Counted from the stretch's first letter, positions 34,710 through 43,543 are shown. The stretch: DNA of 64,000 nt from CBFHND01 sp965657085 (GCA_965657085.1 CBFHND010000016.1:1-64000); one strand, 5' to 3'. Notes: generated from the letters alone by a model not told the origin. A program made the numbers and translations.

Positions 34710-35408
34710 TTACACCGTCTCCAGACGTGTGATGACGTTTTTCATCATCTGCTTGGCGTAGGCCGCGTTGCCATGTGGGCCGCGTGCTTCGGGGTCCAAA
34801 AGCAGGTCTGGATCGGTCATGATCTCCTGACCCGGCAGGCGCGCCAGCGTTTCGACCCCGGTTTCGGCTTCGATCTCGGCAACGCGCAAGGCCTCGGCCG
34901 CACAAAACCGGTCCCATCCTTGCTGGGTGAAGTCCCTGGGCAGGGCGCAGGGCCTGATCCATGGCTCGCAGATGATCCTCCCCTTGAATCCGGCGGCGCG
35001 CAGGGCCAGCAGACTGCCGCGCACTTCAACCAACCCGGGGCTGTAAAGCATCAGGCTCCGCAGCAATGGCTCAGACACGAAAGACGTCGACAGGGCGTAG
35101 GCGGTATGTTCCCGGAGCAACTTTCCCGGTGGGCGCGAGCCGAGCGCCGAATAGATGATCACATCATAGTCGCAGGCATGGGCCGCACCATCGCGTCCAC
35201 CGACCAATTGCGTAGCTTCGGAATGCTCGTGTTCGGTATAGGCGTCGGGCACCGAAATCCGCGTGGTTTCAGGATCGATCACAAACGTGTTGTTTGCAGG
35301 TGACACGAACCAGTCGCACGCGTGATCGGGTAGTGCCGCCAGATCATCCTTGGCCTGATAGAGCATCCCGGCGAGGCTGTTGCCCAGAAACAGAACCCGG
35401 CAGGTCAT
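34710..35408 (-). CDS. Uncharacterised partner of the GSCFA protein
   Basis: A 232-residue protein not recognised as a named family. The first strand reads VLFLGNSLAG, reminiscent of the block I GNS/GDS loop of SGNH hydrolases, and VIIYSALGSRPPG follows, but no clear DxxH block V is visible. It has no signal peptide or membrane segment. Its ATG overlaps the stop of the upstream GSCFA gene (ATGA), so the two are co-translated and probably act together. Convergent with aroB with a 12-nt gap. Confidence 0.55.
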   Translation of the reverse strand: MTCRVLFLGNSLAGMLYQAKDDLAALPDHACDWFVSPANNTFVIDPETTRISVPDAYTEHEHSEATQLVGGRDGAAHACDYDVIIYSALGSRPPGKLLREHTAYALSTSFVSEPLLRSLMLYSPGLVEVRGSLLALRAAGFKGRIICEPWIRPCALPRDFTQQGWDRFCAAEALRVAEIEAETGVETLARLPGQEIMTDPDLLLDPEARGPHGNAAYAKQMMKNVITRLETV

Positions 35409-36457
35409 TTGTTGAAGACCTCAAGCACCGCTTCTTCGCATTGCACGTCGTCTTCGGATACATCGTCCGGGGCCGGGCCGGTGTCGGCCAGTACGGGGTG
35501 CTGATCGAAGAACAGTTTCATCGCGGCATCCACGCCCTGCGGCCGGATGGTGCGCAGGTTGCTGTCGTAGAACCCCGAGCGCGCGGCCTGGTTGATGACG
35601 ATTTCATACGACGGCAGGTAGTCGACATAGGCGTTCGTATCGGCCAGATGCCCGGCCACGGTACGCAAGAGAGATTTTGTATAGGTGTTGGCGGCCAGGA
35701 TGTGATTGCCTGTCGCCGTGGCCGTCATCGCCACGGGCGATACCGTCAGTACGTAGCGCAGTTTGCGCCCGCCACGCAGCTTTTTCACCGTGCGGTGAAA
35801 GGTCTTGAACGCGTTCAGGTTGTCAGGGAACGTGGTGTTCCAAAGGCGATACGTGTCGGGTGTATCCGGCGTGCCGAACACACCCGGCGCGCTGGGATAG
35901 ACCAGCCCCGTCGCGTCATTGCGCCAGGTTTCGGTAAGGCCCAGCGTATAGACCAGCACATGCATGTCCTGAAACACCTGCCGCACCTTTTCCAGATGCG
36001 CGGCCCGGCTTTCGCGCAAGTCGGCGATGCTGGGCAGGCCTTGGGGCTCAACCGCGGGGCGCATGGCATCGATGTACCCGCCGTCCGGGTGGTGCCACGC
36101 CAGATCGGCATCAGTGGGGGTGATTTCACCGGTTGCCTCGCGCAGCAATTGCAGCAGCTGCACCAAGGTGTAGATGTTGCCGTAGCGGGCCGAGAACATG
36201 CCATAGCCAAAGCTTTGCGCCACATCCGTGGGCAGGCGCCCCGGCGCGGGTTCTGCGTCGATCACCCGGTATCCCGACCGTTTCAGAAACTGCGACACCC
36301 GCTGGGCAAAGCAGCTGCCAGCGGCGGCGATGCGCGCCTTGGGACCGATTTCGAACTTCTTCGCATAGAGGTTGCTGATGTCAAAGGGGTCTTCTTCGGC
36401 GACGCCGCTGCGCCAAAAGGCCGTTGGCGGCAGGTCTGAATACGGATTCATGGGCAT
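35405..36457 (-). CDS. GSCFA domain-containing protein
   Basis: A 350-residue SGNH-related protein. The family motif is AAGSCFAQRV at about residue 45, followed by SFGYGMFSARYGNIYT, VYTLGLTETW and a late LPSYEIV segment. GSCFA proteins are assumed to be esterases or acyltransferases acting on polysaccharides; this is family-level inference. ATG 36457 has AAGGGG 4-8 bases upstream and is preferred over an extension to 36508. It is the first gene of a two-gene unit with the SGNH-like partner. Confidence 0.82.
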   Translation of the reverse strand: MPMNPYSDLPPTAFWRSGVAEEDPFDISNLYAKKFEIGPKARIAAAGSCFAQRVSQFLKRSGYRVIDAEPAPGRLPTDVAQSFGYGMFSARYGNIYTLVQLLQLLREATGEITPTDADLAWHHPDGGYIDAMRPAVEPQGLPSIADLRESRAAHLEKVRQVFQDMHVLVYTLGLTETWRNDATGLVYPSAPGVFGTPDTPDTYRLWNTTFPDNLNAFKTFHRTVKKLRGGRKLRYVLTVSPVAMTATATGNHILAANTYTKSLLRTVAGHLADTNAYVDYLPSYEIVINQAARSGFYDSNLRTIRPQGVDAAMKLFFDQHPVLADTGPAPDDVSEDDVQCEEAVLEVFNK

Positions 36458-36545
36458 CGTCCCCTTGCGCTGTTCCGGCCATCGCAGGATGGCCAAAAAC
36501 AGACCCATTGTGAAGCCGCACGGACCATGCCGTGCGGTTCAGCGA

Positions 36546-37061
36546 TCAGAACGGGATTTCGTCGTCCAGATCGCGGCTTGGCGCAGGGGCGCCGCCACCG
36601 CCGCCGCCGCCGGAGCGGTCGTCATATCCGCCACCGCCACCGCGGTCGTCATAGCCCATCTGGCCGCCGCCACCGCCGCCGCCAAAGTTGCCACCGCCGC
36701 CGCCTTCGCTGCGGCCATCCAGCATCGTCAGTTCCGACCGGTACGGGCGCAGCACCACTTCGGTGCTATAACGGTCCTGACCCGACTGGTCCTGCCATTT
36801 GCGGGTCTCAAGCTGGCCTTCGATATAGACCTTGGAGCCTTTACGCAGATATTGCTCTGCCACACGCGCCAGAGGTTCCGAAAAGATCGCCACGGAATGC
36901 CACTCTGTGCGCTCTTTGCGTTCACCGCTGTTGCGGTCTTTCCAGGTCTCGGAGGTGGCGATGCGCAGGTTGCACACCTTGCCGCCGTTCTGGAAGGTGC
37001 GCACCTCGGGGTCGCGGCCCAGGTTGCCGATAAGGATCACTTTATTCACTGAGCCAGCCAT
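36546..37061 (-). CDS. ssb: Single-stranded DNA-binding protein
   Basis: Binds ssDNA in replication, recombination and repair. The 171-residue protein has an N-terminal OB fold (SVNKVILIGNLGRDPEVR, WHSVAIFSEPLARVAEQYL, VYIEGQLETRKW), a long Gly/Asp/Arg-rich linker (about residues 118-160) and the acidic protein-interaction tip DLDDEIPF. All standard features are intact. It is divergent from the lytic transglycosylase gene, separated by 178 nt. Confidence 0.96.
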   Translation of the reverse strand: MAGSVNKVILIGNLGRDPEVRTFQNGGKVCNLRIATSETWKDRNSGERKERTEWHSVAIFSEPLARVAEQYLRKGSKVYIEGQLETRKWQDQSGQDRYSTEVVLRPYRSELTMLDGRSEGGGGGNFGGGGGGGQMGYDDRGGGGGYDDRSGGGGGGGAPAPSRDLDDEIPF

Positions 37062-37239
37062 CTTGTCCCCTCGCTTGCATCATGTCCGCCGGATCGATTC
37101 CCCGGCGGGTCCGGTCAACCTACAGAGTGGCCCGAACATGGTAAACACATCCTTACCCTTGAGGGGTGGATTGGCACGGGAAAATCCGTATAGTGCGCCC
37201 CAACGGCCGGACAGGCCGAAGGTCTTGGGGGCGAGGCGT

Positions 37240-37824
37240 ATGCGTTTGATCGTGGTGGCACTGGTTGCGGGTGCATTTGGGTTCGAGGCCGCCGCAGCGG
37301 ATCTTTTTTCATCAAGAAACCGTTCCAATCTCTTCAAATCCCAGACGAAAATCCTCGATAGCCGGGCGTCCAAACAGTATTCCAGTTCCGTTCGCTTGCA
37401 GCCGCCCAAGGTCAACACGCCGACCAAGTGGGACACGGGCAAGAAGTTCAGGGGAAAGTACAAGGGGATCTACCTTGGCATGGCGCGCGACGCGGCGCGG
37501 CGCAACGGTGTGCCCGAGGACCTTTTCCTGCGCCTGATCCAGCAGGAATCAGGCTGGAACCCGAATGCCAAGTCGCACAAGGGCGCCTACGGGCTGGCGC
37601 AGTTGATGCCGGGCACGGCCCGGGTTCTGCGCGTGAACCCGCGCGATCCATATGAAAACCTCGATGGCGGGGCGCGCTATCTCAAGCAGCAATACAGCGA
37701 ATTCGGCAGTTGGCGTCTGGCGCTGGCCGCCTACAACGCCGGTCCGGGGGCGGTGAAACGCTACAAAGGCGTGCCGCCCTACAAAGAGACCCGCAACTAC
37801 GTCAAAGTCATCTGGGGCAGCTGA
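37240..37824 (+). CDS. Lytic transglycosylase (SLT domain)
   Basis: A 194-residue exported murein-cleaving enzyme. Residues 1-20 are a signal peptide (MRLIVVALVAGAFGFEAAAA). The catalytic Glu lies in LIQQESGWNPNAKSHKGA, followed by YGLAQLMPGTARVL and LAAYNAGPGAVKRY, the three SLT goose-lysozyme-like motifs. GAGG precedes ATG 37240; the frame remains open upstream to 36832 but runs antisense through ssb. The basic 70-residue segment between signal and SLT core is probably a linker. Confidence 0.88.
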   Translation: MRLIVVALVAGAFGFEAAAADLFSSRNRSNLFKSQTKILDSRASKQYSSSVRLQPPKVNTPTKWDTGKKFRGKYKGIYLGMARDAARRNGVPEDLFLRLIQQESGWNPNAKSHKGAYGLAQLMPGTARVLRVNPRDPYENLDGGARYLKQQYSEFGSWRLALAAYNAGPGAVKRYKGVPPYKETRNYVKVIWGS

Positions 37825-37830
37825 ACGCTC

Positions 37831-38847
37831 TTGAACGACACGGCACACGTAGACGACGTTAAACCCAACGTGACAATCGTGGTGGCGACCTATAACCGTG
37901 CGGCCGTTCTGATCCGGGCGCTGCGCTGTGTCATCGCGCAGACCTACACGCGCTGGACCGTTCTCGTGATCGCGGATTCCTGTGACGACGACACCGAAGC
38001 CCGCGTTGCAGCGCTTGGTGATGCGCGCATCCGCTGCGTGAACCTGCCGGAGCGGTTTGGCGAACAGGCGGGGCCGAATTCGGTCGGCATGGCGCTGGCC
38101 GATACACACTACGTCGCCTTTCTGAACCATGACGATTATTGGCTGCCGGATCATCTGGCGACGGCTGTGGCATGTCTTGAGGTGTCCGGGGCCGATATTT
38201 GCTGGACGCGGGCGGCGTTCTTCAACAATCGGGGCGCTTGGGACGACCGGGTGGCTTTCGACGCGGTGTCACCCAATGGGCGTGCCCTGTCGGACATCTA
38301 TCACCGGAAATTCGTGGTGGCCGAACCGCTGAGTTCCTGGGTCGTGCGCACCGATGCGCTGCACCGGCTGGGGCCAATGGCTCTGGCCAGTGAAACGTCG
38401 ATGATGCCGATTGTCGAATACACGATGCGCGCGCACCGGATGGGCCTTGTCCTTGAGGCCTGCGAAGCGGTGACGGTTCTGAAAGACCGCGTGTGGCATC
38501 CGCCGCCGGCCTACAGCGCGACGGCGGATTATGCCGAAGCCTGGGTGCAGGCCATCGAGGCGGGGCAGGTGGATGTCATTCGCCAACAGATCGACACCGA
38601 TCTTTGGTTGATGCAGCAGTTGAACGGGCCCGAAGATCTGGCCGCGCCTTTCGTGCACGACGGCCCCACGCCGCGCGGCACATTGGACGCCGCGGCCGGT
38701 TTGAACCTGACCGAGATGCAGCGCCACGCACGCGGACACGCGGCGCCCATGCTGAGCAAGTTGCTGGGCCTTCGCACGGGCCAGACCATGACCAGACAAC
38801 CGCGATTGGACGCCATGATCGTCTATGCCCGGCAGGCCCTGAAATGA
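37831..38847 (+). CDS. Family 2 glycosyltransferase
   Basis: A 338-residue GT-A fold enzyme: VTIVVATYNRAAVLIRALR at the N-terminus, TYTRWTVLVIADSCDDD, and FLNHDDYWLPDHLATAV, where the DD pair is the metal/nucleotide site. The C-terminal 130 residues are unassigned. No ATG is available; TTG at 37831 is the likely start, 6 bases after the transglycosylase stop. The stop overlaps the next ATG (ATGA), coupling it to the NDP-hexose dehydratase-like gene, so a sugar nucleotide may be its donor. Confidence 0.8.
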   Translation: MNDTAHVDDVKPNVTIVVATYNRAAVLIRALRCVIAQTYTRWTVLVIADSCDDDTEARVAALGDARIRCVNLPERFGEQAGPNSVGMALADTHYVAFLNHDDYWLPDHLATAVACLEVSGADICWTRAAFFNNRGAWDDRVAFDAVSPNGRALSDIYHRKFVVAEPLSSWVVRTDALHRLGPMALASETSMMPIVEYTMRAHRMGLVLEACEAVTVLKDRVWHPPPAYSATADYAEAWVQAIEAGQVDVIRQQIDTDLWLMQQLNGPEDLAAPFVHDGPTPRGTLDAAAGLNLTEMQRHARGHAAPMLSKLLGLRTGQTMTRQPRLDAMIVYARQALK

Positions 38848-40172
38848 CCGTTTTGCGCGGGGCCGTCGACCTTACCTGCCACCTCGCGCAGGTCCGCGCG
38901 CGGAGCAATCTGCGCCAAACGCCTGTGCCTTTTGATCGCTGCGAGGGATGGGTGTTGCGCGACGGCAGGCTGGTGCATGAGAGCGGGCATTTCTTTTCAA
39001 TCGTTGGCATGCGCGGGCTGGACATGGCAGGCGACGGCACAGCCACTGACGCCCCGATGATCGACCAACCCGAGGTCGGTTGGCTGGGTTTTGTGGTGCG
39101 TATGACCGATGCGGGTGTGGAATGGTTGATGCAGGCCAAGACGGAACCGGGCAACCTGAACGACACACATCTTGCCCCGACGCTGCAAGCCACGCGCAGC
39201 AACTATGAGCGCGTGCACGGCGGTGCGCCTTCGGCCTTTCTGGAGTCTTTTCAAGACAGACCGATATTCGTTTCCGACAGCGCGCAGTCCGAACAAGGCA
39301 GCCGGTTTCTTTGGAAGTTCAACCGCAATTCCGTGATCGCACTTGGGGCTGATACGCCTCTTACTCTGCCGCAGTCGGGCCAATGGGCGTGGTCCACCAG
39401 TGCGGGGTTGCGCGCCGCCCTCAGCCTTGATCTGACGGTGAACACCGACGCGCGCTCTGTGATCGCTTGCGCCCCCTGGGCGCTGTTGTCGGATGGCAAG
39501 CCGCTCTTTTCCGCTGAAAGCCTTGCGCGGTCCTATGCCCGGCCCTGCCCAGACATCGAGTTCGACAGGGTGGTGAGCCGCCTTGCCCCGCAGCTGCCCG
39601 ACCGCACCACGCGCTGGCACACGGTGCCCTTGGAGGCCCTGACGCACCACCGGATGACGCCCGATGCCTTGCTGGACGCGCAAGGTGACGAAATCGTCAG
39701 TAGCCGGTCAATCACGGTGGAGGGGCGTGAAGTTGCGGCATGGTGCCAGCCCTTCATGTTGTCGCCGCAGCAGTCGGTTCATGACCTTTATGCACGCAAC
39801 ACGCGCGTCGGCGCGCAGGTCTTTGTGCGCCTCTTGCAAGAACCGGGGTTCGGGCCACGCCGGGAATACGGGCCGTCGCGGCATAGCCTTTATGCGACAC
39901 CGTCCGACATGTTGCCATGGAAGACAGGCGCGGTGCTGGCGCAGATCGATCAGAGCGACGAAGGGGGCCGTTTCATGCAGGCGCGTGCGCGCTACCGGAT
40001 TGTGGAGATTACAGATGCCCCCGAGCGCCGCCGCTGGCCTTTTGGCGAATGGGTCACTCTTGCGACCCTTGAGCGGTTGGCGGCGCGTCCCGGAACCACG
40101 ACCAATGAGTTGCGCACGCTGGTGTCGCTGATCCTTGGGGCCGATTGCGATGCGGCCTGCGCGGCCTTGTGA
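38844..40172 (+). CDS. NDP-hexose 2,3-dehydratase family protein (EvaA-like)
   Basis: A 442-residue protein with the duplicated Nudix-like fold of NDP-hexose 2,3-dehydratases. The first repeat holds MQAKTEPGNLNDTHLAPTLQ then ATRSNYERVHGG, and SRFLWKFNRNSVIAL; the second repeat contains VAAWCQPFMLS, FVRLLQEPGFG and GGRFMQARARYRI. In antibiotic producers such enzymes eliminate the 2-OH of dTDP-4-keto-6-deoxyglucose on the way to 2,6-dideoxysugars. The second half is more diverged, so activity is uncertain. Translationally coupled to the glycosyltransferase upstream; no rml/deoxysugar genes are nearby. Confidence 0.72.
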   Translation: MTVLRGAVDLTCHLAQVRARSNLRQTPVPFDRCEGWVLRDGRLVHESGHFFSIVGMRGLDMAGDGTATDAPMIDQPEVGWLGFVVRMTDAGVEWLMQAKTEPGNLNDTHLAPTLQATRSNYERVHGGAPSAFLESFQDRPIFVSDSAQSEQGSRFLWKFNRNSVIALGADTPLTLPQSGQWAWSTSAGLRAALSLDLTVNTDARSVIACAPWALLSDGKPLFSAESLARSYARPCPDIEFDRVVSRLAPQLPDRTTRWHTVPLEALTHHRMTPDALLDAQGDEIVSSRSITVEGREVAAWCQPFMLSPQQSVHDLYARNTRVGAQVFVRLLQEPGFGPRREYGPSRHSLYATPSDMLPWKTGAVLAQIDQSDEGGRFMQARARYRIVEITDAPERRRWPFGEWVTLATLERLAARPGTTTNELRTLVSLILGADCDAACAAL

Positions 40173-40186
40173 AAGGCCCACGTATG

Positions 40187-40747
40187 TTATTGCTGGTTTC
40201 CCAGCGCCTGATGCAAAGACACCACGCCAGAACGGATATAGTCCTTGCGCCGTGCCACCGGGGCGACCCGCCCGATGAAACAGTGTTCCGCCTTGTCCCG
40301 GAAATGCACGCGCGCCTCGTACTTCAGCGCAGGGAACAGAACGCTTTGATGGAAGTCCGCAGGCATTGCCATCAGGCCGAAGCGGGCGCGCTGAATCGTG
40401 ATTTGCGCGCCTTTTTCGGCGGCGATCAGCAGGTCGGGATCGCGCAGCAATCCGGCCTCCAGCCCTTCCTCGGTGCCGCCGATCTTGACCCTGTCCAGGG
40501 CCTCGGGCGTGCGCCAGACGTTCACGGCACCGGTTGCGACCAGCTTGCCCTCGATGGGGATCACGTCGACCAGCGTCTTGCCGCCCGCACCGATCACCGG
40601 CAGCCCTTCCAGCGAATAGCCGAAGGTGACTGTGGCTTATCCCGCGCCTTCGCGCAGCAGCTTGCCTTCTTCGTTGGCCTGCGCCACCTGCATCAGCTTC
40701 ACCTGCGGCTTGTCCGCGTGCTTCATGTCGAAGCCGCCCACCTCGAT
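40187..40747 (-). pseudogene. Broken fragment resembling the N-terminal half of DUF6345-type proteins
   Basis: One reading frame is open from about 40747 down to 40187 except for an in-frame TAA at 40637-40639. Before the stop it reads MKHADKPQVKLMQVAQANEE; after it TFGYSLEGLPVIGAGGKTLV, then VNVWRTPEA and SVLFPALKYEARVHF. The part after the stop has no ATG start, only a GTG inside the conserved stretch. The GLPVIGAGGK..V...G.L...VWR pattern resembles the region that precedes the DUF6345 domain in intact homologues (from memory, not a search). Non-functional or read-through; see the adjacent frame. Confidence 0.5.
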
Positions 40748-41064
40748 CAGCTCTGATGCAAGGCCCAGACCTCCAGATCGCCCACACCAAAGTCCACGTC
40801 ATCACTTGTCGTGACGGACCCGTCCCAGACGGAAAAGCCGTTCGGCCACCCGTGCGAGGACATCATCAGACAGTCCACCTTTGCGGTTTTCTCGTTGTAG
40901 TTCGGGGTGACAACGCAGTTCTTTTCCAGAACTGCGCTGTCGCCATGATCCTGCGTCCAGTCAAAGCCGGAGAGAATGTCAAAGGTGGATGCAAAGCTTT
41001 GCGCTTCGATGCGACGGCCATCCAGACCGTCCTTGATCCACCAGGATCCCATGCGTCGTGCCAT
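40747..41064 (-). CDS. 105-residue DUF6345-like fragment
   Basis: Starts at ATG 41064 with AAGGA 8 bases upstream. MARRMGSWWIKDG, then KVDCLMMSSHGWPNGFSVWDG and FGVGDLEVWALHQS resemble the caspase-fold-like DUF6345 domain (D-x-FYTGH-type and GDLEW-type motifs). The frame stops at 40747 just where the conserved cysteine segment would continue; the following fragment is in another frame. In intact relatives this domain is C-terminal, so here the two halves appear in reversed order. It may be a standalone small protein or part of a decayed gene. Confidence 0.5.
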   Translation of the reverse strand: MARRMGSWWIKDGLDGRRIEAQSFASTFDILSGFDWTQDHGDSAVLEKNCVVTPNYNEKTAKVDCLMMSSHGWPNGFSVWDGSVTTSDDVDFGVGDLEVWALHQS

Positions 41065-41097
41065 GATAGTTCCTTTCAAAAGTGATTGATTAAAAAT

Positions 41098-41110
41098 GTT
41101 CAAAATGAAC
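41098..41110. promoter_or_regulatory. 13-bp palindrome GTTCAAAATGAAC
   Basis: Inverted repeat GTTCA-AAA-TGAAC located 34 bases upstream of the DUF6345-like start; differs by one base from the palindrome at 8198-8210. Possible operator. Confidence 0.35.
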
Positions 41111-41313
41111 GGCTCTGAAGATATCAAAAACTGCCTATGAGGGTAATTCTGGACTTCATACCTGACGCGAAACCGCACCGAAGACGGTGAGAAACGCATC
41201 GGTTTGCACCCGCCGTGGGCTGAAATTTTCTGTTGTGTTCTGGTGCGTTAACTCAGGTGTATTACGGGTGCGTTGGCACCGCCTTGGCCTGCGACAGGGC
41301 GGTCGTTGACACA

Positions 41314-41347
41314 AAAAAGGCCGCGCGGGATTGCGCCCGCGCGGCCT
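41314..41347 (-). terminator. Rho-independent terminator of the ABC transporter operon
   Basis: A perfect 11-bp GC-rich stem (41320-41330 with 41337-41347) and 6-nt loop, followed on the minus strand by six T (41314-41319). It lies 18 bases beyond the stop of the ATP-binding gene and is the clearest intrinsic terminator in the window. The remaining sequence to 41065 shows no gene. Confidence 0.9.
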
Positions 41348-41364
41348 AAATTGGTTGTGTCGGA

Positions 41365-43449
41365 TTACTCCGCTGCGATCTTGATCACCGGCTCCATCTC
41401 GGCCAGTTTCTCGTCGCTCAGGTGGCATTTGACCTGATGGCCCTCGGCCAGCACGCGCACCGGTGGCACCTCCTTCTCACACAGGCCCCCCGGCACTTCC
41501 GACTTCCACCGGCAGCGCGTCTGGAACGGGCAACCGGGTGGCGGGTTCATCGCGGACGGAATGTCGCCTTCGAGCACGATGTGTTTCTTTTCGACCGATG
41601 TGTCGGCGATGGGCACGGCGGACAACAGCGCCTCGGTGTAGGGGTGATAGGGTGGGGAAAAGACCTGATCGGTGGTGCCAAGTTCGACCACATGGCCGAG
41701 GTACATCACCATGACCCGGTCGCTGAGATAACGCACGATGCTGAGGTCGTGAGAGATGAACAACAGCGTCGTCTTGTGCTCACGCTGGATTTCCATCAGC
41801 AGGTCCGTCACCGCCGCCTGCACCGACACATCCAGCGCCGACACGGGCTCGTCCGCCACCACGATCTTGGCGTCCCCGGCAAAGGCGCGGGCGATGCCCA
41901 CGCGCTGTTTCTGACCACCCGACAGCTGTCGCGGCATCCGGTTGGCGAATTCGCGTGGCAATTTTACGAGATCCAGCAGCTCCAGCATCCGCTGCCAGCG
42001 CTCGGCCTCGTTCTTGCCCACCTTGAAGATTTCCAGCGCACGCACGATCTGGCGGCCCACGGTCATCGACGGGTTCAGCGTGTCAAAGGGGTTCTGGAAC
42101 ACCATCTGCACATCGGCCACCGTCTGGGTGTCGCGCTCCTCGATGGGAATGCTTTCGATGTTCTTGTTGCCCAGCGTGATGGTGCCTTCGGTCGCGGTTT
42201 CCAATCCCATCAGCACCTTGGCGAAGGTGGATTTCCCGCAACCGGATTCCCCCACGATGGCCAGTGTTTCGGATTCGCGCGCTTCAAAGCTGAGGGTTTC
42301 GTTGGCCTTTACCACCTTCTTTTCACCGCCTGAGAAGAGGGCAGAGGCGGCCACCTCGTAGTATTTCTTGAGGTTGTCCATCTTCAGAACAACATCGCCC
42401 ACAGCGCCCTTGGTCTTGGTCTCGGCCAGCTCCAGCGGCGCGTTCCAGTCGATTTCCTTGAACTTCACACAGCGGGAATGGTGCCGGTCATTGCCCGGAA
42501 CGCTTTCCATCGGGATCGATCCCTTGTCGCAACGCCCGGCTTCGAAATAGTCGCAGCGCGGGCCAAAGTTGCAGCCGGGTGGGCGTTCGTGCGGCAGGGG
42601 GAAGTTGCCGCGGATCGCCACCAGTGGGCGCGCGTTCTTGTCGGCACCGGGCAGGGGGATCGAGCGGAACAGCGCTTGCGTATAGGGGTGCTGCATCTCG
42701 TCAAAAACTTCTTCGATCGATCCGTCTTCGACCGCTTCACCGGAATACATCACGCACACGCGGTCACAGGTTTCCAGAACCAGACCAAGGTTGTGGCTGA
42801 TGAACAGCATCGAGGTGCCGTATTTCTTGCCCAGGTCCTTGACCAGTTCGACCACCGCCGCTTCCACCGTCACATCAAGTGCGGTTGTCGGCTCATCAAG
42901 GATCAGCAGCGACGGTTCCGACATCAGCGCCATGGCGATGACGATCCGCTGCTGTTGCCCGCCCGACAACTGGTGCGGAAAGGAATTGAGGATACGCTTG
43001 GGATCGGGCAGCTTCACATCGGTGACCACCTGCAACGCGCGGTCATAGGCGTCTTTCTCGTTCATGCCCGCATGGATCATCGGCACTTCCATCAGCTGTT
43101 TGCCGATCTTCATCGCGGGGTTCAGCGATGCCATGGGTTCCTGGTAGATCATCGCGATTTCGGAGCCGCGAATATCGCGCAGCTCTTCATCGGTCATTTT
43201 CCCCAGATCGCGGCCCTTGAACTTGATCGACCCGCCCACCACGCGGCCGTTCTTGCCGAGGTCCTGCATGACCCCCAGCGCCACGGTGGACTTGCCGCAC
43301 CCGGATTCGCCCACCAGCCCCACGGCTTCACCGGGTTCCACGTTGACCGAAAAATCCATCACCGCCGGAATTTCCCGCAGCCGGGTGAAAAAGGAAATCG
43401 AGAGTTTGTCGATTTCAAGGATGGGCCCGTCATAAGCCTCTTTTGTCAT
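41365..43449 (-). CDS. Dipeptide/oligopeptide-type ABC transporter, fused double ATPase
   Basis: A 694-residue protein with two complete ATP-binding cassettes, equivalent to DppD and DppF joined. First: Walker A GLVGESGCGKSTVAL, signature LSGGQQQRIVIAMAL, Walker B LLILDEPTTALD, then an oligopeptide C-terminal motif with CNFGPRCDYF cysteines. Second: AIVGESGCGKSTFAKVL, LSGGQKQRVGIARAF, VVADEPVSALD, and CPFQTRCRWK. The Cys-rich ends are typical of the OppD/DppD family, some of which bind an iron-sulfur cluster. Last gene of a minus-strand operon after the two permeases. Confidence 0.92.
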   Translation of the reverse strand: MTKEAYDGPILEIDKLSISFFTRLREIPAVMDFSVNVEPGEAVGLVGESGCGKSTVALGVMQDLGKNGRVVGGSIKFKGRDLGKMTDEELRDIRGSEIAMIYQEPMASLNPAMKIGKQLMEVPMIHAGMNEKDAYDRALQVVTDVKLPDPKRILNSFPHQLSGGQQQRIVIAMALMSEPSLLILDEPTTALDVTVEAAVVELVKDLGKKYGTSMLFISHNLGLVLETCDRVCVMYSGEAVEDGSIEEVFDEMQHPYTQALFRSIPLPGADKNARPLVAIRGNFPLPHERPPGCNFGPRCDYFEAGRCDKGSIPMESVPGNDRHHSRCVKFKEIDWNAPLELAETKTKGAVGDVVLKMDNLKKYYEVAASALFSGGEKKVVKANETLSFEARESETLAIVGESGCGKSTFAKVLMGLETATEGTITLGNKNIESIPIEERDTQTVADVQMVFQNPFDTLNPSMTVGRQIVRALEIFKVGKNEAERWQRMLELLDLVKLPREFANRMPRQLSGGQKQRVGIARAFAGDAKIVVADEPVSALDVSVQAAVTDLLMEIQREHKTTLLFISHDLSIVRYLSDRVMVMYLGHVVELGTTDQVFSPPYHPYTEALLSAVPIADTSVEKKHIVLEGDIPSAMNPPPGCPFQTRCRWKSEVPGGLCEKEVPPVRVLAEGHQVKCHLSDEKLAEMEPVIKIAAE

Positions 43450-43481
43450 TTGTCGTCTCCCTGTCGGCAGATGTGGTCTTG

Positions 43482-43530
43482 ATCTTCATCTTGCCAAATA
43501 AACTCCGGGGGTCCGGGGGCTGGCCCCCGG
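43482..43530 (-). repeat. Dispersed intergenic repeat, copy 2, with adjoining GC-rich hairpin
   Basis: On the minus strand this reads CCGGAGTTTATTTGGCAAGA then TGAAG, matching copy 1 at 25493. It is joined to a hairpin CCGGGGG/CCCCCGG (43513-43530). It occupies the 94-nt gap between the second permease gene and the ATPase gene and could modulate their relative expression. Confidence 0.7.
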
Positions 43531-43543
43531 TCCGCCGTTTCAA

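Noticed and set aside
39708..40805. A 365-codon minus-strand frame overlapping the dehydratase-like and DUF6345-like loci
   Set aside because: It spans two unrelated loci, is Gly/Arg-rich without motifs, and is the third frame of the broken gene region.
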